From CAZTJA01 sp964613745 (GTDB lineage: Bacteria; Desulfobacterota; Desulfomonilia; Desulfomonilales; Desulfomonilaceae): a stretch of 34,388 bases of DNA. Position numbers and translations under genes: made by a program. Location: positions 1-34,388 of the forward strand of contig CAZTJA010000022.1 of assembly GCA_964613745.1 (NCBI GenBank), in the 5' to 3' direction. Below the pieces are notes generated by a model. The model worked only from the letters and a program-made list of their open reading frames with translations, ran no database searches and was not told the DNA's origin. Shown here one piece after another: positions 15,754 through 23,005 of this stretch; within the stretch, counting starts at the first letter, position 1, and every line of letters starts with the position of its first letter.

Positions 15754-16809
15754 TTACAGGTCCGATGCAGTGAGATCACCGATCTCACTTGTGGAATACC
15801 CCATTCTTCCCGCATCGAGGCTTTTTAATTTCGATATAACTCGTACTGCCGAGTCTTCGATGCGTTTCGCCGAGTTTCGTTCTCCCAGAGTTTCCATCAT
15901 AAGAGCTCCAGCCAGTATGCAGGCTAAGGGATTAATCACGTTCTTACCTGTGTACTTCGGTGCGGAACCGCCTATCGGTTCAAACATTGAGACGCCGTAA
16001 GGATTAATGTTACCTCCCGCGGCTATTCCCATGCCACCCTGAATCATAGCTCCGAGATCGGTAATAATGTCGCCGAACATATTGTCGGTTGCGATCACGT
16101 CGAACCATTCGGGATTTTTAATCATCCACATGCAGATCGCGTCTACATGGGCATAGTCGGTTTTTACGTCGGGGTAATCTTTTGCAACATCCTGGAAAGT
16201 GCGCATCCATAAATCCCAGGCAAAGGTGAGTACGTTCGTCTTTCCGCACAGAGTTACTTTCTTTTCTTTATCCCGCGTCCGGGCCAGATCAAAAGCATAT
16301 CTTAATAGTCTCTCAACACCCTTTCTAGTGTTAATCGACTCCTGAATAGCGACCTCGTCTGGAGTGTTTTTCTTCAGAACACCACCTGCACCTACGTAAA
16401 GTCCTTCAGTATTTTCTCTACAAACTGCAAAATCTATATGTTCCGGCCTCTTATCCTTGAGGGGCGTCTCCACATTCGGATAAAGTTTTACCGGGCGGAG
16501 GTTCACGTACTGATCCAATTCGAATCTGAGTGTAAGGAGAATACCTTTCTCCAGAATCCCGGGGGGCACTTCCGGATGACCTATTGCCCCTAAATAAATG
16601 GCATCGACTTGTCCCAGTTCCATGATGACCGATGCGGGAAGGATTTCACCGGTGCGAAGGTATCGCTCTCCGCCCAAATCATAGCTAACCCAATCAATCT
16701 TGTAACCGTCCAAATCTGCTGCTGTTTGTAGTACTTTCTTACCCTCGGCTATTACTTCAGGTCCGGTACCGTCTCCCGGCAAGACTGCAATTTTATAAAC
16801 TCTGGACAT
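15754..16809 (-). CDS. leuB: 3-isopropylmalate dehydrogenase (isocitrate/isopropylmalate dehydrogenase family)
   Basis: A 351-residue beta-decarboxylating dehydrogenase. It opens with KIAVLPGDGTGPEV, has the substrate block LRFELDQYVNLRPVKL with its arginines, CRENTEGLY, the catalytic Lys region GKTNVL, metal-binding ATDNMFGDIITD and the NAD-site block FEPIGGSAPKYTGKN. The length and the NLRPVKLY form fit the isopropylmalate dehydrogenase branch that makes the leucine precursor. Tartrate/malate or homoisocitrate activity in relatives means the substrate is inferred. ATG 16809 follows AAAGAGAG. No other leu genes are adjacent; a tRNA-Leu gene lies 148 nt downstream on the same strand. Confidence 0.8.
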   Translation of the reverse strand: MSRVYKIAVLPGDGTGPEVIAEGKKVLQTAADLDGYKIDWVSYDLGGERYLRTGEILPASVIMELGQVDAIYLGAIGHPEVPPGILEKGILLTLRFELDQYVNLRPVKLYPNVETPLKDKRPEHIDFAVCRENTEGLYVGAGGVLKKNTPDEVAIQESINTRKGVERLLRYAFDLARTRDKEKKVTLCGKTNVLTFAWDLWMRTFQDVAKDYPDVKTDYAHVDAICMWMIKNPEWFDVIATDNMFGDIITDLGAMIQGGMGIAAGGNINPYGVSMFEPIGGSAPKYTGKNVINPLACILAGALMMETLGERNSAKRIEDSAVRVISKLKSLDAGRMGYSTSEIGDLTASDL

Positions 16810-16982
16810 GGTAACTCTCTTTCGACACGATTTTGCCCTCCAGGGCGCGCCAAGACTATAGCATTTCTTTCCGCGCTATATCAAAGTAAGAAAAAAGTCC
16901 GGTTTTTTGAACGTAGTATTAATGGGAACAGACAGCTTTTTAGGGTATTTTCAATACCTATTTTAGACCCAAATTTTACCCG

Positions 16983-17010
16983 TTGACATTGGAGTTCGCT
17001 GGTCTATTCT
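16983..17010 (+). promoter_or_regulatory. candidate promoter for the lipA leader
   Basis: A perfect TTGACA (16983-16988) is followed after 16 nt by TATTCT (17005-17010). A small hairpin, GGTATT-ttc-AATACC (16944..16958), sits upstream and could be an operator. Confidence 0.45.
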
Positions 17011-17015
17011 GTTAG

Positions 17016-17095
17016 CAACAAGGTTGGTATCGAGATTTCGGGAGTCAGAAGTTCACCCTTGTGGTTTTTGGTACCACAAGGGTTGACTTTTTTTA
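17016..17095 (+). ncRNA. structured leader / small RNA ending in a terminator, with antiterminator option
   Basis: Downstream of the candidate promoter, a hairpin CCCTTGTGGT / ACCACAAGGG (10 bp, 17056..17082) is followed by TTGAC and seven U. A 5' segment CAACAAGG at about 17016-17023 resembles the hairpin's right arm and could pair with CCTTGT of its left arm, breaking the terminator. It is either an attenuator for lipA or an independent ~80-nt RNA. Not a riboswitch class I recognise. Confidence 0.45.
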
Positions 17096-17122
17096 TGACG
17101 CAAGCTATTTTAGCCATGAATA

Positions 17123-17187
17123 GGCCGTCTTCCATTGTATCATGACTCCCCCCCCTTGATACCTTACCGGAGACGGTCTTAATTTTT
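17123..17187 (+). terminator. second terminator-like hairpin in the lipA leader
   Basis: Outer stem GGCCGTCT / AGACGGTC (one G-U), a bulged T, CC/GG, then after an internal loop GTATCA / TGATAC, with an apical loop rich in C. It is followed by TTAATTTTT. It lies about 47 nt before lipA, so it would stop or pause the leader transcript unless remodelled. Confidence 0.45.
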
Positions 17188-17233
17188 ACGGCTACATAAT
17201 CTTTAGTCAATTGTTGAATTGAGTATTACTCAG

Positions 17234-18115
17234 ATGCCCTCCGATGTCCGCCTTCCCCCCTGGCTTAAAACGAAATTGATCCGTGCCCGAGATCTGCACA
17301 GAATAAGAGCATACAGTTACGGAGTCGGGCTCCACACTGTATGTAGGGAAGCTGCTTGCCCTAATCAATCGGAATGTGCGCGGAAGTCCACTGCCGTTTT
17401 TATGATACTGGGAAAAATTTGCACAAGGAATTGTCGGTTCTGCGCAGTTTTTTCGGGAATACCTACCCAACCCGATGAGCGAGAGCCCGAAAGAGTTGCG
17501 TCATCTATATCACAGTTGGGAATTCGTCACGCGGTTATAACATCGGTGACCCGCGATGATTTGGAAGACGGTGGAGCGCAGGCTTTCGTGGAAACCATTC
17601 GGGCCGTGCGTTACAGGTGCCCGAATGTAACCGTCGAGGTTCTCGTACCGGATTTCCAAGGAATACCATCATCTATTCATAAGGTGATCAACGCGGAACC
17701 TGATGTGTTCAATCACAATTTAGAAACGGTGCCTCGACTGTATCCCGTTTTTAGGCCGGGAGCGTCTTATCAACGATCATTGTCGGTATTAAGAATGGCT
17801 GCGGAAGCAGGACTTACTGCAAAATCGGGCATTATGGTGGGTGTCGGGGAAAACCGAGATGAACTGGCTGAAGTATTTTGTGATTTAGCCGAATCGCAGA
17901 TCGACGTGGTGACAATCGGCCAATACCTTCGGCCGTCTAAGAAAAACGCACCGGTTGTCGAATACGTGCATCCCGACCAATTCACGGAATTATCGGAAAT
18001 GGCTCGATCGCGAGGGATTCCACATGTGTTTTCAGGACCTTTGGTCCGTAGTTCTTACAACGCTGCCGAACATATGGACGTAATGAGAAAAAGATCCCAT
18101 CCAAACCGCCCCTGA
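17234..18115 (+). CDS. lipA: lipoyl synthase
   Basis: A radical-SAM enzyme that inserts two sulfurs into protein-bound octanoyl groups. The auxiliary cluster motif CREAACPNQSEC (Cys37/42/48) and the SAM cluster motif CTRNCRFC (Cys63/67/70) are both complete. The family blocks TSVTRDDLEDGGA and HNLETVPRLY are present, as is the C-terminal RSSYNA. Length ~293 is normal. The start is uncertain: ATG 17234 is chosen, but TTG 17219 is in frame and neither has a good ribosome site. No lipB or lipoylated enzyme genes are adjacent. A leader with two terminator-like hairpins suggests control by transcription attenuation. Confidence 0.93.
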   Translation: MPSDVRLPPWLKTKLIRARDLHRIRAYSYGVGLHTVCREAACPNQSECARKSTAVFMILGKICTRNCRFCAVFSGIPTQPDEREPERVASSISQLGIRHAVITSVTRDDLEDGGAQAFVETIRAVRYRCPNVTVEVLVPDFQGIPSSIHKVINAEPDVFNHNLETVPRLYPVFRPGASYQRSLSVLRMAAEAGLTAKSGIMVGVGENRDELAEVFCDLAESQIDVVTIGQYLRPSKKNAPVVEYVHPDQFTELSEMARSRGIPHVFSGPLVRSSYNAAEHMDVMRKRSHPNRP

Positions 18116-18157
18116 CTTTCCCGTCTCATACGCTTCGTAGATTTCAAACAATTGACC

Positions 18158-18217
18158 AAAAAAAAAGCAATCCTTAACTGGAGGATTGCCAAGAGGGTAT
18201 GGTTAGGAGTCGTTGTT
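18158..18217 (-). ncRNA. tandem sRNA-like unit, copy A
   Basis: On the minus strand: a 27-nt unpaired 5' segment (AACAACGACTCC, then TAACCATACCCTCTT), then stem GCAATCC / GGATTGC with a 9-nt loop and nine U, a textbook intrinsic terminator. The same 27 nt occur unchanged in copy B, 210 nt away. A TAGAAT (5/6 match to a -10 box) lies 9-14 nt upstream of the conserved start. The CUCC and CCUCC motifs could pair with ribosome-binding sites. No coding potential. Confidence 0.6.
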
Positions 18218-18365
18218 ACGTCTATATTCTAAGCACATTGCGTACCAGCTCTATAACTAGCTGAATTTGGTACACTTCTCAAAAGATCTTATTTTACGTG
18301 TGTGAAACTTTTTCGCACTGACTTCATGCCCTCGATGGCCTGTGCGCAGGCAACGAATTTTGGGC

Positions 18366-18427
18366 AAAAAAAAAGCAATCCTAAACTTTGGAGGATTGCT
18401 AAGAGGGTATGGTTAGGAGTCGTTGTT
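18366..18427 (-). ncRNA. tandem sRNA-like unit, copy B
   Basis: Same layout as copy A: the identical 27-nt 5' segment, an 8-bp stem GCAATCCT / AGGATTGC with a 9-nt loop of different sequence, and nine U. The stem is preserved although loop and flanks differ, which suggests selection on the RNA. TATTAA lies just upstream as a possible -10; no -35 stands out. It lies 219 nt beyond the rsmB stop on the same strand, so it could also be a 3'-UTR product. Confidence 0.6.
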
Positions 18428-18646
18428 CGATTTAATAGAAGCAAGTCGCGTGCCGAAGATTTAACTACTTGCAATCCCAGATTAAATTAGAGACATGCCA
18501 TCAATAGGAACCGGGTCGCGCTCAAATTATTCCCAGATTTCATTTCGACTTTACCGGACATGTGAATTTATTTCGCACCTGGGAGGGTCTGTGGGTAAGA
18601 ACTGTGGCAACGGTTGCTTCTGGAGCGCGTGATAACGCTACTCAGG

Positions 18647-19945
18647 TCAGTTTTTTTTCAATCGGGCCGCAAAAAATCCGTCAAGACCGGAGCTCACATC
18701 CGGGAAACTGCAAAAGAATCCGTGAGGTGTAATGAACGAAGGAACGAAGACCTCATCGTGGGTGAATGGTTCAAGATAAAAAGCAGGATTATCTGCAAGA
18801 AACGAATTGATGAGGCTATACGTTTCATCTTTAGTGACGGTGCACACGGAATACAACAGAACTCCCTGGGATTCCAATCTGTCGGCACATGCCTCGAGAA
18901 TCTTTCGCTGCTTAACTGCAAGCGATTTAACATCTTCACGTTTGATTCTGTACTTTTTTTCGGGATTATGTCGCAAAGTCCCCAAACCGGAACAAGGAGC
19001 GTCCACAAGGATTCGATCAAACTTCTTGTTGAGAACATCTTTCGCACCCGCATCCCCAATGATTGCTCTTGCCCTCGCGTTTAGACGCTGTAAATTAAAC
19101 TTCATGTCTGAAACGCGTTCCTTGTCTATATCCATTGCGATAACTTCGGCCTGGTTGTTTGTAAGTGCACAAATTTGAGCAGTTTTGTTTCCTGGAGCTG
19201 CGCAGGCATCGAGAACTCTCGAATCCTTCCTAATCTTAAGTAATAGAGGAATTACCTGAGAGGCAAAACCCTGAACGGTAAACAAACCCTCCTTGTATCC
19301 CGGCAAATCCATTGTTTTGCCTTCACTCCTCGTGAGAAAAAAGCTGCCGGGAAGACTCCCGTATTCGATGGCTATCTCATGTTTCTCAAAAACTGAAATC
19401 AAATTCTCGTTCGAGGTTTTGAGAGTATTGACTCTAAACTCTAATCTTGGACGAGAATTATTGAATTCCAAAATATCCTGCGTTGAATCAATGCCGAATT
19501 CCGCAATCCATTCATTTACAAGCCATTTGGGATGCGAGTAGTATTGAGCCAGTGCATCAGGATCGTTTCTGGGATAGGTGTCCACCTGCTCCATTTTGCT
19601 CAAAGCCGACCTCAACAGAGCGTTTACAAAGCCGGACTGTGGAGTTCCGACTCGAATTTTTGTCATCTTGACTGCTTCATCGACTATTGAAAAATGAGGA
19701 ATTTTCGTGAGGAATTTCGCCTGATACAATGCTATGCGTAGGATGTTGCGAACTTCTGATTGAATTTTTTGTTTTCTTGAATGTACGAGCCCCGAAATAA
19801 TCGAGTCCAGCCTGTCTCTCCAGCGGAGGACGCCGTATACAATTTCGGTGGCAAGAGCGTTGTCCTGACGCATCATGCCTGAAGTATTAATTACATCGTT
19901 AAGAGCCGCTTCCGCGAATTCGCCCTTCTCCACTAAACTGAGCAC
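18647..19945 (-). CDS. rsmB: 16S rRNA (cytosine-C5-967) methyltransferase
   Basis: A NusB-like RNA-binding N-terminal domain (about residues 1-130) is joined to a SAM-dependent m5C methyltransferase domain. Visible: the SAM motif DACAAPGNKT, acid motif VIAMDIDKERV, catalytic PC-containing VDAPCSGLGTLRHNPE, and the second Cys in LLYSVCTVTKDE. It methylates C967 of 16S rRNA. The listed start GTG 19945 cuts the first conserved helix. The frame stays open upstream (residues KSRKHGSESSARLASLR) to a TGA, with no ATG/GTG/TTG; GAGG at 20010-20013 sits 7 nt before an ATC (20002), followed by ATA (19999). A non-canonical start giving ~451 residues is likely. A terminator-like hairpin lies between htpX and this gene. 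Confidence 0.92.
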   Translation of the reverse strand: MLSLVEKGEFAEAALNDVINTSGMMRQDNALATEIVYGVLRWRDRLDSIISGLVHSRKQKIQSEVRNILRIALYQAKFLTKIPHFSIVDEAVKMTKIRVGTPQSGFVNALLRSALSKMEQVDTYPRNDPDALAQYYSHPKWLVNEWIAEFGIDSTQDILEFNNSRPRLEFRVNTLKTSNENLISVFEKHEIAIEYGSLPGSFFLTRSEGKTMDLPGYKEGLFTVQGFASQVIPLLLKIRKDSRVLDACAAPGNKTAQICALTNNQAEVIAMDIDKERVSDMKFNLQRLNARARAIIGDAGAKDVLNKKFDRILVDAPCSGLGTLRHNPEKKYRIKREDVKSLAVKQRKILEACADRLESQGVLLYSVCTVTKDETYSLINSFLADNPAFYLEPFTHDEVFVPSFITPHGFFCSFPDVSSGLDGFFAARLKKN

Positions 19946-20022
19946 TCGAAGAGATGCTAATCGAGCTGAAGATTCTGAACCGTGTTTTCTTGATTTTATG
20001 ATGGAAGGACCTCAATTTTTTA

Positions 20023-20058
20023 TGAAAAATAGAGGGAAAGGCTCTAAGCTCCTTTCCC
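20023..20058 (-). terminator. intrinsic terminator or attenuator between htpX and rsmB
   Basis: On the minus strand GGGAAAGG / CCTTTCCC (8 bp, 9-nt loop) is followed by TCTATTTTT. It follows the htpX stop by 24 nt and ends only about 20 nt before the rsmB ribosome site. rsmB must therefore rely on readthrough or on a promoter inside this short space. Confidence 0.65.
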
Positions 20059-20082
20059 CAGTGTAAAAAATTTTCGCAATGA

Positions 20083-20928
20083 CTATCGATTATCGTGTTC
20101 AAGCTCCTCAAGTCTTCGGATTCTTTCCTCGATTGGGGGGTGAGTTGAAAACAGGTTAGCCATGGTGATCCCGAAATTCGGTCTGACTATGAACATGTTC
20201 TCCGTAGATGGTCCACCGGCTTGCATCGGTATTGCTTCGGATCCCCTCTGGAGTTTATCCAAAGCAGAAGAAAGCCACGCCGGACGCCCGCATATTTCCG
20301 CACCTGATTGATCCGCAAGATACTCTCGTGAACGCGATATTGCCATTTGGATCAGCATAGCGGCTATGGGAGCTAAAATTACCATCAATAAAGATCCTAC
20401 AATCGAGCTTCTCCCGTCTTCATCGTCCGAACGGCCGCCGAAAAGAAAACCAAACTGCGCTATATACGTGATCGCAGCCCCGATGGTTGCTGCGATTGTT
20501 TGAATCAGTATGTCTCTATTTTTTATATGACCGAGTTCATGCCCTATAACGCCTGCCAATTCTTCATAAGAAAGCAGTCGGAGAAGTCCTTCGGTTACGG
20601 CAACAGCCGCGTTTTCAGGATTACGACCGGTAGCAAAAGCATTCGGAGCTTCTTCAGGAATTATATATAATCTTGGCATCGGTATTCCGGCTCGATGCAC
20701 GAGCTGTTGAACCATGTGGAACAGATCCGGTTCGTCTTGCTCCGTGATTTCCCGAGCCCGATACATGCTAAGCACAATTTTATCACTGAACCAATAACTT
20801 CCGAAATTCATCACAAGCGCAATCACCAACGCAATGGTGGCACCATTTTTGCCGCCGATTGCCCCACCGATTACTACCAAAAGAGCAGCCAAAGCGGTCA
20901 ACAGAATGACTGTCTTGACTTGATTCAT
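20083..20928 (-). CDS. htpX: HtpX membrane zinc metalloprotease
   Basis: An inner-membrane M48 protease for quality control of membrane proteins under stress. The 281-residue protein has two N-terminal hydrophobic helices (about 5-25 and 28-48), the zinc motif HELGH (His130, Glu131, His134), two further helices (about 140-165 and 175-197) and the third ligand Glu202 in SREYLAD. The C-terminal STHPPIEERI is typical. ATG 20928 has AGGAG 8 nt upstream. It sits between fmt and rsmB on the same strand and ends in a terminator-like hairpin. Partner Hsp20 genes lie upstream on the same strand. Confidence 0.95.
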   Translation of the reverse strand: MNQVKTVILLTALAALLVVIGGAIGGKNGATIALVIALVMNFGSYWFSDKIVLSMYRAREITEQDEPDLFHMVQQLVHRAGIPMPRLYIIPEEAPNAFATGRNPENAAVAVTEGLLRLLSYEELAGVIGHELGHIKNRDILIQTIAATIGAAITYIAQFGFLFGGRSDDEDGRSSIVGSLLMVILAPIAAMLIQMAISRSREYLADQSGAEICGRPAWLSSALDKLQRGSEAIPMQAGGPSTENMFIVRPNFGITMANLFSTHPPIEERIRRLEELEHDNR

Positions 20929-21003
20929 TTTCTTGTCTCCTGGTTTATAAGTCCGGGCTCGTCATACGGCCCTCATTCTCAAAACTTTCATTACGAGTAA
21001 ATA

Positions 21004-21933
21004 TCATTCGGACAGCTTTGTGCCAATTTCCAGACGTCGCCCTCTCGCAAATTCCGCAGCATTCATCATTCGCTTGCCGGATGGTTTCACATCCCGAAGC
21101 ACGAGCAGTCCTTTGCCTGTCCCAACCGAAATTGATTCCTTATCAAGTGTAATGATTTCACCGATGTTCCCATTACCCGGCAATGAGTTTGCAGACAAGA
21201 GCTTTACCTCTTCTCCATTTACAAAAAAGAATGCCATGGGCCATGGATTCATGGCGCGAACTAATCTCTCCAGGTAATCGGCTCCACGTTTCCAATCAAT
21301 GAACCCGGATTCCTTGCGGATTAACTCTGTATAAGTAGCCTTTTCCGGATCCTGCGGCACTGGTGTGATTGTATTTTCCGACAATGAATGTAAGGTTTTG
21401 ACCACCAATTGAGCACCTGGTTCCGCCATTCTATCATGCAGTGATCCCGTTGTATCCGTGTCAGAAATGGGAATCGTTTCATTCAGAAGAATAGGTCCGG
21501 AATCCATACCCTCATCCATGATGATGGTAGTTACGCCCGTCTCTTTGTCACCGGACAGAATCGCAGCTTGAATCGGCGAAGCGCCCCTGTATTTTGGAAG
21601 AAGCGAAGCGTGTAAGTTAACGCAACCCAATTTAGGAATTGCGAGAAATTCGCTCGGGAGAAACTTGCCGTACGCAGCCACAACTACCACATCAGGCTCA
21701 AGCCCCCTGACTATTTCCTGGAAAGTTGAATCGCGCAGGCTTTTCGGTTGCAAGACCTTAACGTTAAGTTCCTGGGCGGTGGTTTTTACCGATGTAGACG
21801 ACGGTTTTCGACCTCGACCTTTCGGCTTGTCTTCCTGGGTAACAACGGCCAATAAGCGAAATTCCCTATGAAGGGCCAATAGAGTGGGCACTGCGAATTC
21901 AGGCGAACCCATGAAAATCACATTGAGTCTCAA
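21004..21933 (-). CDS. fmt: methionyl-tRNA formyltransferase
   Basis: Transfers a formyl group from 10-formyl-tetrahydrofolate to initiator Met-tRNA. The 309-residue protein has the N-terminal formyltransferase fold: VIFMGSPEFAVP, catalytic Asn107-x-His109 in VNLHASLLPKYRGASP, and Asp144 in DEGMDSGP. A C-terminal OB-like domain follows. The start TTG 21933 is directly adjacent to the def stop codon (no gap), with GAGG inside the end of def 6 nt upstream, so def and fmt are tightly coupled. Deformylase and formyltransferase act at opposite ends of the same cycle. Confidence 0.95.
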   Translation of the reverse strand: MRLNVIFMGSPEFAVPTLLALHREFRLLAVVTQEDKPKGRGRKPSSTSVKTTAQELNVKVLQPKSLRDSTFQEIVRGLEPDVVVVAAYGKFLPSEFLAIPKLGCVNLHASLLPKYRGASPIQAAILSGDKETGVTTIIMDEGMDSGPILLNETIPISDTDTTGSLHDRMAEPGAQLVVKTLHSLSENTITPVPQDPEKATYTELIRKESGFIDWKRGADYLERLVRAMNPWPMAFFFVNGEEVKLLSANSLPGNGNIGEIITLDKESISVGTGKGLLVLRDVKPSGKRMMNAAEFARGRRLEIGTKLSE

Positions 21934-22452
21934 TTAATGCCTCGCTCTTTTTTTCATGCGTCGCGTGTAAAGACTTCTTTTGAGAGCCGAAGCGTGCTGA
22001 AGAATGGTGTTTCCGTTCAGGTGATCAATCTCGTGCTGGAGTGCCCTGGCCAGAAGGTCATCAGCTTCGATCACCAAGGGGTTTCCGTTCAGATCAACGG
22101 CAGTGACCTGAATGCGTTCAAAACGCTTCACTTCAACGCTCAGTTCGGGGACGCTCAGGCAGCCTTCCTCCCGCAGGGATTCTCCTTCATAGTGAGTAAT
22201 CACGGGATTGATCAGGACAATGGGTTGCTTTTTCTTATTTGCCGGATCCGCATAGGCATAAACCACATCAACCACAATGAGTCTAAGAGGTTCCCCCACC
22301 TGATTTGCCGCTAACCCTATTCCGGGAGCCTTGTACATTGTCTCGGACATGTCACCGGCGAGTTTTACGATTTTTTCATCAATGTTCCCGATTTCAGATG
22401 CTTTGTTGGTCAAAACAGAATGGGGAACTACTACTATAGACCTCACAGCCAT
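21934..22452 (-). CDS. def: peptide deformylase
   Basis: Removes the N-formyl group from new proteins. All three motifs are present: GIGLAANQ (44-51), EEGCLSVPE with ligand Cys98, and QHEIDHLNG with His140, Glu141 and His144. The length of 172 residues is typical. The start is ATG 22452 (MAVRSI); GAGG precedes it by 5 nt. Longer in-frame versions add an unlikely Tyr-rich extension. Upstream of and abutting fmt. Confidence 0.95.
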   Translation of the reverse strand: MAVRSIVVVPHSVLTNKASEIGNIDEKIVKLAGDMSETMYKAPGIGLAANQVGEPLRLIVVDVVYAYADPANKKKQPIVLINPVITHYEGESLREEGCLSVPELSVEVKRFERIQVTAVDLNGNPLVIEADDLLARALQHEIDHLNGNTILQHASALKRSLYTRRMKKRARH

Positions 22453-22549
22453 CACGGCCTCACTTTCTACATAGTAATATGATGATTGTTGTCTATACCT
22501 GTCAAGCCGGAACGGCATGGGAGGATGCGGTTAGAGGAAGCTACAGACT

Positions 22550-22571
22550 TGAGGGGGCAAATGCCCCCTCA
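22550..22571 (-). terminator. GC-rich hairpin after the Hsp20 pair
   Basis: A perfect self-complementary run: GAGGGGGC / GCCCCCTC with a 4-nt AAAT loop, 14 nt beyond the second Hsp20 stop. No U-run follows, so termination may be weak or the hairpin may protect the mRNA 3' end. Confidence 0.5.
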
Positions 22572-22585
22572 TAAATTCTGGAATT

Positions 22586-22987
22586 TTATCCGCTTGTGAT
22601 TGGTATCTTTCTCGGTACGGCTTTTTCAACCTTCGGCAGAACAAGTTTCAATACGCCATCCGAAAGTGATGCCGATATTTTTGAACGATCAACGACCTGA
22701 GTCAATTTGAACGTTCTGAAGTAATTACCAACTTCGTATTCCGTCAGGAGTGGCTGCCCTTCACCGGAATTACCAACAAGTCTGCCCAGTATGGTAAGAG
22801 TGTCGTCCCGAAGATCTACTTCAACTTGTTCGGTGTTTACACCCGGCATGTCAGCCAACAGAACAAGTTCTTTTTCCGTGTCATAGATGTCCACGGCAGG
22901 TGAAAAATAAACTCCCTCTCTCGTCAACTCTCCGCTACCCGTATCAACGGCTTGCTTATCGGTGGCTTGCAATTCTTTGTCGGTCAT
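22586..22987 (-). CDS. Hsp20/alpha-crystallin small heat-shock protein (second of pair)
   Basis: A 133-residue ATP-independent holdase chaperone. The alpha-crystallin domain covers about residues 28-120 (YDTEKELVLLADMPGV opening; LSDGVLKLVLPK, the 'GVL' strand near the end). The C-terminal PRKIPI supplies the IxI-type tail motif that docks dimers into oligomers. The start is ATG 22987 with GGGGAGG 6 nt upstream, not the in-frame ATG 18 nt earlier. It lies 18 nt after the first Hsp20 gene. The two paralogues differ in their N-terminal arms, so they may form mixed or separate oligomers. Confidence 0.92.
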   Translation of the reverse strand: MTDKELQATDKQAVDTGSGELTREGVYFSPAVDIYDTEKELVLLADMPGVNTEQVEVDLRDDTLTILGRLVGNSGEGQPLLTEYEVGNYFRTFKLTQVVDRSKISASLSDGVLKLVLPKVEKAVPRKIPITSG

Positions 22988-23005
22988 GGTGTCCTCCCCG
23001 TTCAA

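Larger units (their letters stand above)
18116..18646. other. 531-nt gap between lipA and rsmB
   Basis: No convincing protein gene. It holds the two sRNA-like units and two related 18-nt elements, TGTGAAACTTTTTCGCAC (18301..18318) and TGTGAATTTATTTCGCAC (18561..18578), 15 of 18 identical. The first is a near-perfect dyad (GTGTGAAA / TTTCGCAC). Each lies upstream of one sRNA copy in minus-strand direction. Confidence 0.5.

Noticed and set aside
17004..17210. Minus-strand 68-codon frame in the lipA leader
   Set aside because: It runs through both hairpins, has no recognisable protein features and no good ribosome site; the DNA is better explained as structured leader.
18158..18427. Two repeat copies as a CRISPR or insertion-sequence remnant
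   Set aside because: Only two copies, a hairpin plus U-run in each, no spacer regularity and no cas or transposase gene.
19939..19960. CIRCE-like heat-shock operator near the rsmB start
   Set aside because: The halves resemble TTAGCACTC / GAGTGCTAA, but the spacer is 4 nt instead of 9, the arms have mismatches, and it lies in rsmB coding sequence.
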